From positions 13,973,001 through 14,037,000 of the forward strand of contig LR990059.1 of assembly GCA_905147135.1 (NCBI GenBank): a stretch of 64,000 nucleotides of DNA, written 5' to 3'. Every line of letters begins with the position of its first letter. The stretch's first letter is position 1. The stretch comes from Blastobasis lacticolella (lineage: Eukaryota > Arthropoda > Insecta > Lepidoptera > Blastobasidae). The notes beneath the pieces were generated by a model that did no database searches, was not told the DNA's origin, and saw nothing but the letters and a program-made list of their open reading frames with translations. This document shows positions 36,331 through 48,776 of the stretch, piece by piece. The position numbers and the translations under genes were made by a program.

Positions 36331-38246
36331 AGTCCTCTTTCTTCATCAGGGATTAATAATAGGTACACATACCCAATCTACATGAATGTGTTCGCCTGAA
36401 ATTCTTTCTTTCAAACCTTTCTTACTTCATCACGTATGTAATATTCCTGTCAGTTTATGGTAATATATCTCGGTTCATCTTGTATTCACCATTTAATTCC
36501 TCACGTCACTTTTCTCCTGCCCGTCCGAAGAGAGCGAGTAATATGATAACTAAATGAGTGAAAAAATACAACATTCTCCCTGAAAATACAGGCAGGTGTA
36601 ATTTGTAGGTGCCAGCAGCAGATGTAATCTCTTTGGATCTGCAAACACAGTAGCTTTGGTGCTCCGAAAATAGGTACTTTGCGTAGTTCCATGAGAAGAG
36701 TTTAGGAGATCTTGTCTCTAATAGTACCTTGTGTTTTATTATGTTTGAAGTCAATGTGTTTGCCACGACTGCTTTTCTGTAAGTATCTGTTTATTTATAC
36801 AGTAATTATTTATTATACAACTTAAACATGATACACAAACAATATATAATTACATACTAAAACTACCTCTGTTTATTTTGTATGACTTTGAATATTAAAC
36901 AAATGAAATCGTTTATGAGAATCACGTTAAAACTTACCAGTTTATTATCGTTCAATTGCATGAATAGGATGCTTACTTAACTTGTAGCGAGCAACAAATT
37001 GTTTTGGAATATCTTTCAAGCTAATATTGGTTCCCGCAATAGTCACACATATTATAATTTGTAAAATTTACAACGTCATCATCTATTAAGTTCCTAGACG
37101 ATGACTATTAAAGTCGTAAATTTTACAAAAACAACGTTTCTAATACGGAAGCAACACGTTTCGAGAATCTCTTTAATTCCGTGAACTATTCCAAGTTCTA
37201 GCGGCGGCATTGAAACTTCCCTCTCTGTCAAGGATTCTCGTATCCTTTGTGTGGATACCGTGGGGAAATAACTAGTAAGAAATAAACCTACAAAGGCTTA
37301 TAGTATTGAGCCATAAAACCTATCAAGACGTTTAATATAGCACATTGTTACCATAAGCAAATTACCCACGTATACCTGCAACAATCCATGGATAAATTGG
37401 TTCGAGATCACAAAAAACCAAAGACGTATCGCATCTCATAATAACAACATACAAAAACCGTAATAAGCTAGGATATGCAAAACCGCCGCACCCATAGCAA
37501 ATGAACGTAAGAAATTAAGTCATCATGTAGCACTATAAGGGGCTGTGCTACCACAAAAAGGAAGAGCTCCCCTTCCCTTTTTGATGCGAAGTTCGCGGAA
37601 CTCCCAGGAGAAAGGAAAGGCATAAACCGGAGGTCAAGTTATAGTGGGCAGACTGCACTTTAATCGTCTTTACTGCTAGCAACAATACTGAAGAAGCCAT
37701 TGGAGACGCAACCGTAAACGTGCAGGATACAGCTGCTTTTGCAACAGTGTTAAAGGTACCACGACTTACAACAGCGTAAAAAATCGCATCGTCATCCCGT
37801 CGACGGCAAAGCGTGACGAATGTCGATGGAGTCGTCAATTCCTTTACATTCTTGACAAAACCAACAAGTAAAGTAGAAAAAACAAACAGAAATAACAAAA
37901 GAACGAAGTGGAGCACAAAAACTGCAGTCATAGAGTGGCAGTCGTGTTCATTTTGAGCTACTGTAGATTGATTCTATTATGTCCTGCAGTGGTGAATAAA
38001 GACAACGTCAAACAGAAGCTACATTTGACATTAATCCTCAAAATATATTAGGATGCGGTGTTAATTTTATGTAGATAAAGTAAGGTATTTAATAATAATC
38101 TCGCAACTTTGGCCAGTAAACCCTCTCTTTTCCCTCAAACTTGAGATTTAACACTCTTAAAATATAGCTATAAAATTTGACAATTCATATTATTTGTAAA
38201 TAAATGATTTTGATCTGGATTATTGTAGATTTATATTAACAACTTT
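36331..38246. other. AT-rich DNA, no accepted gene
   Basis: The minus-strand frame at 37548-37931 (127 codons) begins with a hydrophobic, signal-like stretch and is discussed in the findings. Near 37056-37135 there is an imperfect inverted repeat built on GTAAAATTTAC. No known repeat seen. Confidence 0.35.
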
Positions 38247-38258
38247 ATTTTTGGGATT

Positions 38259-38519
38259 CATCATCACAGCTCATAACAGTCCATTGCAGGACTAGGGGCC
38301 TCTCCCACGTAAAGGGAGGTTATTGCCATAATCTCCACGCTTGGCAGGCGGGTTGGAGATCGCAGTGTTATAAATAAAAGTATGGAAAACGATGCTGCCC
38401 ATTTTCCAGCTTACGGAGATCCTCGATATCTTGCCTCGAGAACATTAGTCGCCTTGTACGACACCCACGAGTGTTAGGGGTTGGTGCTATTCTACTTTGC
38501 CGGACACCACACGGCTCAA
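38259..38519 (-). mobile_element. SINE-B copy with 12-bp target-site duplication
   Basis: ATTTTTGGGATT is duplicated at 38247-38258 and 38520-38531. The body is close to the other copies, with CATCATCACAGCTCATAACA at the tail end and CCACACGGCT at the head end. Two or three extra bases (CAA) separate the head from the duplication. Confidence 0.87.
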
Positions 38520-38687
38520 ATTTTTGGGATTCGTGGTACAAAATTAATTAATGTACTAAATTGGAAAGTAATATGATACATATTATTAGTGGACGCCACT
38601 GCGGTTTAGATTTTTGTTACAAATTATGATAATATTTTGATTGAATTTGCAGTTGCGTGTTTGTCATTACCTATTGATGTTTAATGT

Positions 38688-38708
38688 CTTTTCTTTCTTT
38701 CTTTCTTT
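38688..38708. repeat. (TTTC)n microsatellite
   Basis: Five tetranucleotide units of TTTC, the type of microsatellite known as a Helitron insertion target in Lepidoptera. No element is attached here. Confidence 0.8.
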
Positions 38709-39399
38709 ATTTTTAATAGGTTGTAGGTACATCATGATACTAATGAGAGATGTACCTATCTAATGCTGCCGAAACGTAATTACTAATGTTCACGAGTGTC
38801 ATACGTTTTTGAAAACACTTGTGAAAAAAAATATAATCACAATCGTCACCTGCCTAAATCATATTGACGATTAACAGAAAACACAACATACAATTATCTT
38901 GCGACTGAATCTTAACTAAACCGGTAAAAAAAGTAAGGTAAGTTAAAAGTAAAAAATTGTAGATGAGACACAAAATTTTAACTTGAGTTTTTAAATGTCA
39001 TAGTTTATCACCATCAGTTTAATGCGTCGCTATAGGTTATAAATAAATGTGTTTCGTACTTACCTATGTTTGCTGTATTGTACAGTTGATTAAAACATAA
39101 ACTACATATTTTGTGCCACGAAAAAGGATTTGAGTTTAAAAATTATGGATGTTTAAAATTTCATAGAATTTCACCGACATACCCATTACAACGTTTCATA
39201 TCACTAACAACATATTTATTTGCCCATCGGCGCCGATTCGACGCAACGAAACTCATTAAACACACAATACAACGCATACAATCGATATATAGATAGCCCG
39301 TGCGCAGAGGAGTGCTCCACAAATATTTGCCTCGCCAGTTTTTATGAAACTCGCCCCCATAATTGAACAGCGATAACAATCGTGATTAGCTATTAAACA

Positions 39400-39800
39400 A
39401 CGGATTCGATATTTGGCCGTGCGCCGTGCGCGTGCGTCGCCTATATCAAACGTATCAAGCCTTGTGATTAAGACATTAAAAAAAAGAAGAAAAAAGCGGA
39501 CGCGTAGGGGCGTTCGCGCCGCCTGCGGGTGTAAGGTATATAGTAATTATTGTTAGACAAGCGCCGAACAACTCAAAAACGCCGACAAACTAACACATTC
39601 TAACCGCACACACACTTGAAAACGATCTGCGCTTACGCACCAGTTTGATAGCCCCGCACTCACACGCGGGAGGATTTTATTCGCGCGCCACTAGGGCCGG
39701 TACACACACATCGTCGGACGCAGCTTAACATCATAATTACGAGGGCCACTGGCGTGCGTCGAGCTGTAACGAGCTTAAAACAAAATGGCGGCTAATTTTA
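39400..39800 (-). promoter_or_regulatory. CpG-rich island, candidate promoter and untranslated first exon
   Basis: It is the clearest CpG-rich block in the window (GCGCCGTGCGCGTGCGTCGC, CGTAGGGGCGTTCGCGCCGC, TTCGCGCGCC). An AAAATGGCGGC word (Pho/YY1-type) is at its right end (39783-39793), that is, upstream if read on the minus strand. Minus reading contains possible donors (GGTGCGTAAG near 39645). It could be the start of the gene whose coding exon is at 356-961. Strand and role are inference. Confidence 0.35.
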
Positions 39801-42800
39801 TTTATACACCGCCAAGGTGTGGGTTTAATAAGCTGATGTTTGAATGATGGATTATTGGGTACCATCCATAGAAATTTGAATCATAATGACAAATCATGAA
39901 AAGGTGCCACACACTTAATTAAAGATACAAGGCAATCAAATATGGATAAAGAAGGAGATATAAAGAGAAAGGAACTACCCAATGCTATTAGAACCTCCGG
40001 TATTACAATGGGTCCAATATCATTGCTTATAACAATGTGAAGAAAAAGAAAGAATACCCACTCGTCCCACACCGCCGGCTTGTATGATAATGAAGTCTTT
40101 AAGAATTAAATTCGGTTGAGGTATTCGTAATTTTCTTACAGTAGCAGGAAACATTTAAATATGAGTTAGGGAGTGATTAATATTTATTACCAAACTAAGC
40201 AAGGTAGGGCATTCCTCTAATTTGAAACGAGGCTTGCGCAATCAGAATTCTGAATGTAAATTTTATGAATGAATTGAGATAATTGAATAAAATACAAGAT
40301 TTTTATCTGATAACTGAATATGTTTATATGAAAATAAGATTTGTAATTGTTTATCGGAGGCGTATCATTATTAATTTTTTGATTTAAATGGATCAGCCAC
40401 ATCAATATTGCGATCGTACTGTCAAGATGGTTATGATTACTTGTTTATAAAAGTACTTAATAAAGAAAGCACACTGCACTTTTACTTAGAGTCTACATAA
40501 AAAAACCTTTAAGTTTGCTTGGAAGCTTACCAAAATGCTAAACGACTGCACATAAAGAGCGTGAACGAGTGAGAAAAAACATACGCGTGATGAAATAAAA
40601 GAAGGACAGAAATATTTCCAGAAGCGATTCCCGAGATGCCCCGCCAGATAACAGTAGCCAAGAAAAATCACACGAATTAAACATTCCTAAAAGAGTTGTC
40701 AAGCCACCAAATTAAGTCTAACGGGGAACCAAGAAAAATAACATACAAATAGAGTTAATCAAGATTGTGGGAAGAAAAATAACTAAGTAATTATTAAAAC
40801 AAGATTATTATCAAAATCGCTATAAGTCTTGTAAGCCCAAAACAAGTTTCCTACAGATTAATAATGGATGCCAGTCATTAACGCTTCTAACAGTAATTGC
40901 CTGGCACTATTATGATGAATTGTTCGGTTTTTGTGAGTATTTTCTCACCGACTACTTTTTAAACGCTTGAAGGGATTACCGTAAATTACACAGCGCAGTC
41001 CTTTAACAATAGTTTATGTCATTAGCGAGGTAATTACCTTCATAATATTCAATAAAAACGGCGTACCTCAATTTGTACTTGCGGCTACATTCAAATTCAA
41101 ATGCGAAGAGAAATGGAATATTGATAAACCCTCAAAGGACCCATCAAAATAATATGATAATGTGGCGCTTGGTAAATAAAATATCCTTTCCGTACAAGCT
41201 AATTTGTTTACGAATCTCAACAAAGTCACAAAGAACTTAAGCCCAGTCTTATTTAAATTAGGCACTAAAATAAATACAGTACGTTCGGATGGCTAGAAAA
41301 GCTGAAGGTTTTTACAACCTCTGGCCCGCTCTGAACGCTCTCAGCGAAATTGTATTATTTTGCATTCATTTTTGACAAAGTATTCCTACGGCGGAGCCTG
41401 CATTTTTTGTCGGAACGGACTTCAAATTAGATGTTGCCGTGTGGCATTTAGTTTGTAGGTATGTTTTATCTTCTTCAACATATTAATTCCGTCGCTTTAG
41501 TATCAACTATATTCACACTTACTTTTTAAATTAACTGAGTATGTTCCGTGGCATCATGGTTATTTAAAGCATTGCTCGTCGCGACATCAAGCATCGTTTC
41601 ACGCTGAAACGAGCCGTCACCCGATTCAGATCTTTAAAATTACACGTCATTAATTGAGCCGTCAAGTTTTGCAGGACCAAAAAAAGGTGTGGGCCCGTCT
41701 CCGTACTAATTTAGATATCAACCCAACGAGACCGACAAATTGTTAGCCATTCGTATTCGGTTCGTGGAATTAAGACATTTGTCGGGTGCTTTGTACAAAA
41801 GTTATTTTTGGACGGACGTTCCAATCGGACACGGTCAGAGTTCGGAGTTTGGCGGTTTTTGTTATTGAATAGTTACCAAGTTCTGGAACAATACTCTGGG
41901 ATTAATCCGTGCTAACCCGTGAGAGGTTCACTGCGCTTCAGGATTGGATACGGGTGCAAATTCAAATTCTTTTGTTTCCGTTTGATGCCGTGCGGTTCGG
42001 TTTTTGATATTCCCATTCTAACACGAAATGCTTTTAAATTTAAAATCTAATTGGTGTATCTTATCATAAAATAATTTCTGCAAACGAAATGCTTCTCAAC
42101 TCAATAGCATGTTTTAAATGAATTTTATCAAAATTCTGCGTCTATTAGTGAGAATAGCAGACGCTAATGTAGATATATTTATGAATGCTCGAATTAATAC
42201 AGCGTTGGGAGTTATTAATTGAAAATGACTTTTTCCACCTCACGGCCGCGGTCGAAAAAATTTATTCAAAACGATTCTAATTTATGGTTTTAAAATGTAT
42301 TAATATGTAAATGCTGCAAGCGGACAAGGGGTTAATTGATGTTAACAATAAATAATGAAATGAAATAAGTAAAATATATGTGAGAATGGGATGGCGACAC
42401 TACAAATGTGATAATGGAGGTCATTGGAAAATAATTTTTATTCGAATGCTCATAAGTCTGTGTAATAATTAAACATTACTTTATTAAAGTATTCTTGAGG
42501 AATTGAAGGACTATATTATCATAGTTTCTAATTGAAATAATGCTGAGGCTACATCTGACTCCATGATTGTATTTCGGATTCGAATCGGATGCAGTGCGAA
42601 ACTCTCCAAAACCAACAACGGACTTAAACCCTGCTATCTTTAAACACCGCAACATAAGTTTTCAAAAATAAGATATCCTCATTTTCCACATGAAATGTCA
42701 AAAGCACATATAGAAAAAAAGCAAATAAACATAGAAATAATCTCACTTTGAACAGAGAAAGAAGCCTTATTGATCTGCGATGTACTCTTGGCTGTTTGAT

Positions 42801-43250
42801 CTGTTGTGCTCCCTGTATGGAACGCCTGGAACGAACAAAACACAATTTTCTACATCAGTACGTTTCGGTAAAAGTCTTATGACCGCGGAGAGCAGGAGCG
42901 AGCCGAACTCATTTCCATATTATCCATGTTTAAGGCAGCGTTCCTACTAACACGACTTTAAACTACTGAGTTGTCTTGTTGGAAGTGGGCCTGGAATGTA
43001 TTTAGATTTTACAATGGGCCATCTCTAATATTCATTGTTGCTTTCACATTACGGCTCGGTGCAAGCCCATTTACTATGTTAGTTTTGATATACAACGCCG
43101 TTCGAGTGCGTGTGACTTTATGATCGATATAAATAAAAGCAGGCATTGAGACAACTTTTCTACCAGATGGATTTCTTGATAAAAGCAAGTATTACAATGT
43201 TTTCGTATTGTATTTTGTATTATGCGTTTGTTATTTGGTCTAAAATTTTG
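39801..43250. other. AT-rich DNA, nothing assigned
   Basis: Short frames only, and no repeat family recognised over about 3.4 kb. Slightly CpG-richer near 41580-42000. Confidence 0.4.
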
Positions 43251-43256
43251 TTAAAA

Positions 43257-43272
43257 GGTTAGGTTAGGTTAG
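43257..43272. repeat. Interstitial TTAGG repeat
   Basis: Three units of the arthropod telomere repeat, GGTTAGGTTAGGTTAG. It is short enough to be chance or a promoter-type motif. Confidence 0.6.
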
Positions 43273-43300
43273 ACTCAAGAAAATGTACTTTAGAGACAAC

Positions 43301-43683
43301 TTTGCGTTAATGTCTCGGTTATGCTCTCGCTTGCTAGGGCCCGGTGTCCGCCTTGACCATGATCCAGGATTTGGCAGGTGAGATAAATCGACTGCCATCT
43401 GACCTCCGTGACCCTGCTACCTGGGGAACTTGACCAGATTAATCTATGAATACATAGATTATTATTAGGTACTATTAGGTATTATTAGGAATAGGTACTT
43501 GGATCATGGTTACACATTCAGTCACCTGAATGTGCAGGTTTCATCACGATGTTTTCCCCCACCGTAGGAGTATCGGTTAGCATTCAACTCAGAAAAGTCA
43601 TTGGTAGATGGCCGCAGTGGGATTCGAACCCGGTGCCTCTCGCTTACGAGTCGGATACTTTAACCATCAGCCACCGACGCGCC
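43301..43683 (-). mobile_element. Full-length SINE-A copy with perfect 17-bp target-site duplication
   Basis: TGTACTTTAGAGACAAC stands at 43284-43300 and 43684-43700, fixing both ends. The minus-strand head starts GGCGCGTCGGTGGC and carries the A and B boxes (B box GGTTCGAATCC in minus reading). The 3' end is AACGCAAA. Without the 60-base insert at 43441-43500 the element is 323 bases. The perfect duplication suggests a rather young insertion. Confidence 0.93.
43441..43500. repeat. 60-bp insert within SINE-A, hairpin plus tandem units
   Basis: The family sequence CAGATT/GGATCATGG is interrupted exactly here. The insert opens with the perfect hairpin AATCTATG-AATA-CATAGATT and continues with tandem ATTAGGTACT/ATTAGGTATT units. 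Its origin is unknown. Confidence 0.75.
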
Positions 43684-43700
43684 TGTACTTTAGAGACAAC

Positions 43701-44538
43701 AACCGAAATATTATACCCGCAAACTTTCTGCATTAATACACAATACCATATCAACTTTTATTAAAAATAGATCTCAATACAGCAAGCCCCTCTGGACCCG
43801 AAACAATCGTAGCTTCGAATCGTGAATGAGAGTATAAATTTTACGCCGGTTTAAATTACGCGCGAGGCTAAACATAAACAATCGACTATTCAGTCGCATG
43901 CGCCTAGACCGGTCTTACTTAGTCGCATTGTACTGAAGCCCTATTCATGTGCTACCTACCAACACGATCTCCCACCAGAGCAATATGAATATGCGAATAA
44001 AATTGTCGCAATACATAATCTTCTGCTTCATTTCGCCTATTCTTAAGCTGATGTATTGCTGCAGACGTCTCGGACATCTCTTTGGACGTGATTGTGCATG
44101 AATTTATTCCGATAATTTGGACTGCCTTTATGTCCCGACCTTAAGCATTGGCCGCATAAGAGTATTCTGTTTTACTACATTCATATTCATCTTTCACTCA
44201 AAGATTATCATATTTACTATGCTCTCGGGATTCAAGGTTTTAGGGCTCCCTTTTATTTTTCTCCGTCTTGGTTTTTGTTTGAGATAATATTTACGTATAA
44301 ATAAAATGCTTGGGCTTTTTTAGGCTTATCCTTATCATAGGTTTTTCATTTCGATATGTATGAATAGTTTATTTTATTCCCATAATTTTGTTTAGTTAGG
44401 CAGCTGAGAGAAAATGGAGGCTGTATGACTTAAATACCTAGGACTTACCGGCAAAAAACACAATACTTGTTTATAACGATTATTTAATAATAACAATTCG
44501 CAATACAAACCACTCAGTTTTATTTATTTACGAAATAA
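43701..44538. other. Unassigned DNA
   Basis: The plus frame at 43549-43764 is SINE sequence read as protein. Nothing else recognised. Confidence 0.4.
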
Positions 44539-44566
44539 ACACAAATACATAACAATGTATTTGTGT
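44539..44566. repeat. Perfect 12-bp hairpin
   Basis: ACACAAATACAT, the 4-base loop AACA, then ATGTATTTGTGT. Confidence 0.8.
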
Positions 44567-44804
44567 ACCTACATCTACTTAATATTGAATCAATATTATA
44601 ATATAATATACTAATTAAATTATCAAGACCACACTGACTATATTAATCACATTAAACATATGCAAACTCTTAACATATCTAAGCTATACTTAACACACTA
44701 TCTCGTATAAAATATTCAAGTAAGGTGATCAGAACTAATGCTACAAGACATTAATGTTCAACGTCCAGCTAGGAACCGGCGTTTATTCAGAATTAATCAT
44801 TATG

Positions 44805-44905
44805 AGCTTCTAATAGGAGTGCTGCAAGGAGATGTATTGGGTCCAGCGTTATTTGTATCCGCCATATAAATGGTGCGACCTCTTTTCTGATATTAAAAAA
44901 GGACA
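44805..44905 (+). pseudogene. LINE reverse-transcriptase palm fragment
   Basis: One frame reads IGVLQGDVLGPALFVSAI and a stop, then MVRPLF. G(V)-QGD-L-P-LF is the conserved RT region 4 signature (GxxQGxxxxPxLF) of non-LTR retrotransposons. The in-frame stop shows it is dead. The rest of the RT domain was not found nearby. Confidence 0.55.
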
Positions 44906-46859
44906 AACAGAACCTTGTGTTAAATGACAGATTGATATTTCAACAGATGGTTATAAAAATGTAGAGAAGGAAGTTGGGTTAAGTTATCAAGGCGTAGATT
45001 CTTAGACATAACGATAATTACAGGGGCTATAGTGTTAAATGACAGATCGTATGATAAAAGAATAAACCGACGAACAGATCAATATCAACAGGAAACTAAC
45101 GATACTGTCTACTATTTTAATAGACGAAAAAGTAATTAAAAGGGAAAAAAGTATTAAAATGTAAACGACTATATTAAGTGTTACTACACGTTCGTCTTTG
45201 GGTAATAAGGAAATGTTAGTAATACAAAACCAACATATCCGCATGTTGTAACACACAGTGGTCGTAACATAAATAAAGGTAAGGTTTCACTTTTTATTTC
45301 TTAGATGGTGACGTGTAAAAAGAGTTATCGAATGCATATTTACTATAATTCAACACTAAGGCTTCACACAAAGCAAGTCACGTATTCAGAAATCTGAGAA
45401 CACCATGTAAAGTAATCTCGGTGGAAATAAAACAAGATCGGCTGCGTGAATAAATTATGGCAATGTAAAGTATGATAAATGATGTAAGGATTGTAATGAA
45501 ACTGCATGAGGTATACAGCGCACCAACAAAGTTTGAATCGATGATGAAAATGGTACTACACAGTTCCGGATTGAAAGAATGGTGTTGGAACTTGTGTTGA
45601 ATGGTGTACAGACGCCTCACATTGAGCACGACGGGTGGTTTGAATAAGTAAACTAGCATCTTACAACGAAGGTAACGTAATAATCTAAGTAATTCACATC
45701 CATAATATCGAGATCTTTATAAATGTTCATTTTGGACTGGACGAAGCGTCTTCTAAGGCTGGTTAAGTAGTTTTAGTACCTGCTTTCAATGAACACTCAC
45801 GACACGATTGGAATGATTATGATGTTACGAATAATAATTAAGATTCTGACATTTTGGGAGCAGAGGTCGTGAGGTCAATTTGGTTTAGAGTTACGATACT
45901 TTATTCGAGAGCAAGAATGAAGCGTAGAGAAGCGATATTTTACCCTCCAATACCCAACATCGTTGGAAATGGAACCGTTAGCCGAGTGACTTGGATCTGT
46001 CTATCTGTCCATCAATTTAACTGCGTAGAACATTAAAAGTGAAGGCAGAAAAAGAATAAGACTCTATAAACGGAGTACTTGGATATGTAATGAATTCATT
46101 CATTCTATTTGCTTTATTATTAAAACTTTATTTTAACTGTAGTATTCGATTCGCAGTCAAAGTGTGCAAAATAACACGTCACTCAGCAGTGCCCTAGCTT
46201 GAAATATATTAAAAGTTTTAGATTAACACGGCTAACACATCCTATGCATAACGTAATCAAAGTTTTGGCGGACCTCTGAATTCAGTTCGCCGTTGAGACT
46301 GGATTTCGAGATATTGCAGATGATTTTCGAGGCAAAGTTAAGATTAATCTAAATCGAAATCCTGTGCGCCAATAGCCATGTTTGACTTGATCTCCTCACT
46401 GTAGTGGCCACCCGTGGCTCTGTTCGTGGGAGAGATTGGCTTGAAAGATTTATGGCTAGAGAGCATCAATGTCTAGACACAGAAAGACAGTTTGAAAGCT
46501 GAAAATATGTACTAAACGCCTCGTATTTATGACTTAACATAAAGTCGTGTACTTATTATTAAGAAAGATATTGAGATGATTTTGATAATGCAATATAAAA
46601 TAGATAAGACTCTGTCGAGTCTGAGAAATTCATCTGGATAAGTTCCACCGTCTTATCTATTTCCGCGGTCAAAAAGCTATTTGAGCGTTGTTGTCTTTTG
46701 ATTTCAATGATAAGGTAGCCAGCGTAGTGACAAGCAAGACGCAAACCATCCTACAATATCAATGCACCAGCGGTCCTGCATTTTTACCACATGGATCCTA
46801 AGTGATATATGATAGATGTTACGGATGAGACTTACCACATTCCGTTAAGTTGGAGTAGA
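44906..46859. other. AT-rich DNA, nothing assigned
   Basis: Possible further LINE remains at 44906-45250, but no motif is visible. Two short frames at 45035-45256 and 45378-45659 (minus strand) are hydrophobic by composition only. Confidence 0.35.
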
Positions 46860-47010
46860 ACCTACAAGAAAATATAGGAAGCTTACATGGCTTGATTAAA
46901 GATCTGGCAATCCAGAAGGCCGGCACAGATGCACGGTTGCAGATGTCCTGGACGACGATGGCTACTTTCCATCAGGTGGTCCGTCCGACCGTGTTGGCAA
47001 TAAAAAAAAG
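46860..47010 (+). repeat. Repeat Z, probable LINE 3' remnant
   Basis: It ends CTTTCCATCAGGTGGTCCGT, then an A-rich run. The relative at 62960-63115 ends CGTTTCCCATCAGGTTGGCC, also before an A-rich run. CCATCAGGTGG before an A-run is a usual lepidopteran LINE 3' end. Confidence 0.45.
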
Positions 47011-47431
47011 ATAATTAAGGAACCTCATATTGCTGAAGTCGAATATAGATAGGATTCCGAAATATCAATCAGACTACAACGCCTCAATTTCACGCACAAC
47101 AAAGAAATTTTCACTTCAAAATTGATTCAAGAAATGAATCGAAGTAAAAATTTTTTTACACCTACCTATAAATCACTCTGTCTTCGTGTACGGATCTTGA
47201 AGACTGTAATGGAGCTTTCAATACGAAAATAATACAGGGGGTCCAGGCAGGTGACAAAAACTGATATGAATACCCCGACGTCATACTCGTTTTGTTTCGA
47301 ACCCGTTCTTGAATGCAATACCAGGAATGCGGCGCGAGGGTCGGCTCTGGGAGCGAATTTTTGAATCTATAAGTCTTTAAAATTAAACGAGCGACTATTG
47401 ATTGTTCTGTCGTTGATATGAAATATCCTAG

Positions 47432-47709
47432 TAATATTATAAATGCGAAAGTTTGTATGTATGTTGGTTACTCCTTCACGCAATAACGGATTTTGATGAG
47501 GTTTGACAGCAATATACCTTATAACCCAAAATAGCACATAGGTTGTTATTTATACCTACCTTATTTATTTATTTAACTATTTATTGTACACAATAAAACA
47601 CAATTATAAATGACACAACAGGCACTACTTACTATTTAATGTGGTTATCGGGTATGGAATGTTATAATTGAATTTTACGCGGCCTAAGTCGCGGGCAAAA
47701 GCTCGATTC
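47432..47709 (-). repeat. Repeat Y copy
   Basis: It runs from ATAAATGCGAAAGTTTGTAT to GCGGGCAAAAGCTCG, so the CTAGC-type end is at the right. TAATATTAT occurs at both edges (47432-47440, 47710-47718), a possible duplication. Confidence 0.6.
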
Positions 47710-47725
47710 TAATATTATTGACGAA

Positions 47726-47810
47726 CTAGCTTTTGCCCGCAACTTTGTTCATGTAAAACTGAGATATAACGAGAATAAAATAGTATTAAGAAAAGATTCT
47801 CAGCGCTATT
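47726..47810 (+). repeat. Repeat Y end in opposite orientation
   Basis: It starts CTAGCTTTTGCCCGCAACTT directly next to the previous copy, making a head-to-head pair. The right border is not clear. Confidence 0.55.
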
Positions 47811-48172
47811 TTGAAGGTCATATAAATTTAATTCACGATGATAATACGGCTAAAAGTCTAAAAATTCGTTTAATGAAGTAGCAGACCAAACGTTCATAAA
47901 TACATGAGTAGCGTCTACTTGAAACAGCTGAGACTGTTTATAATATCGAAGAACGACTTTATTAAGTAACTCGAGTTTTTAAATATGTAAATAGTGTAAT
48001 GATAATTTATCAACTGTATAGGTTCTAACGAGTCGGGCGTTTAAAAAGTTAATTTTACGAATAAACACCTGTCATTTGTCTCTTATGAAGCCTTTATTAA
48101 TAACCGTAATTTACAAAACAGTAATTATATATGAGTAACTAATATGGCGGTGAAACTTTAGTACCTGTAGAA

Positions 48173-48776
48173 CAGGGATGGCCAAGAGGTCAACCGCGGT
48201 CTACCGGTCGACCGCGAAGGCGATTTCAAAATATTTAATTTGTTTTTATACGACAAAGGTGGCAAACAAGCTTACGGCCAGCCTGATGGTAAGCAGTCAC
48301 AGCAGCCTATGGACGCTAGCAATACCAGGGGCATCACCCACGCGTTGCCGACCCCGTGAAAACCTATTCACCCCTTTCTTGAAAATAAATAGGATATTAT
48401 GAAGAAATCACATTAATTTAAAATAGGACAGGACAACGTTTCAAACTGAATTATTGTGCTAATAAAGCTTCTACATCCAAGCAGTTAATCCTTGATTATT
48501 TTCTCTCACTCCTTCTTCTCTTCTCTACCTCATCCGGTCTTGGGCATCCTCGCGTCGTAAGCCGTTAGCTCTCGTATCCGTTTCGGCGCCGTCAATCTAT
48601 CGCTTCTTGAGCATCCCATGGGATATCTTTTCTGATACTGGCAGGTTTAAATACCTATATCTCACATCTGTGGAGTATACGCAACACGTGATCAATCAAC
48701 AAGAAATTGCAGTCGACCGCAAGAAATATTTTTGACCACTAGTAGACCTCACAGGTCAAAAGTTTGGTCATCCCTG
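48173..48776. mobile_element. hAT-like non-autonomous DNA transposon
   Basis: The ends CAGGGATGGCCAA (48173-48185) and TTGGTCATCCCTG (48764-48776) are inverted repeats at 12 of 13 positions. They are flanked by 8-bp CTGTAGAA/TTGTAGAG (6 of 8 identical), the duplication length of hAT elements. Subterminal GTCGACCG words are repeated near both ends (48208-48217, 48712-48720). No transposase is encoded. A dispersed repeat sits inside at 48254-48362. Confidence 0.75.
48254..48362 (+). repeat. Dispersed repeat W nested in the hAT-like element
   Basis: GGCAAACAAGCTTACGGCCA and GCCTGATGGTAAGCAGTCAC are a very frequent lepidopteran repeat from memory. A short related piece is at 32714-32775. It interrupts the AT-rich middle of the transposon. 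Confidence 0.6.

Noticed and set aside
43257..43272. Telomeric sequence
   Set aside because: Only about three TTAGG units; far too short for a telomere or a fusion point, so listed just as a repeat.
43549..43764. 71-codon frame
   Set aside because: Again translated SINE-A, running over the target-site duplication.
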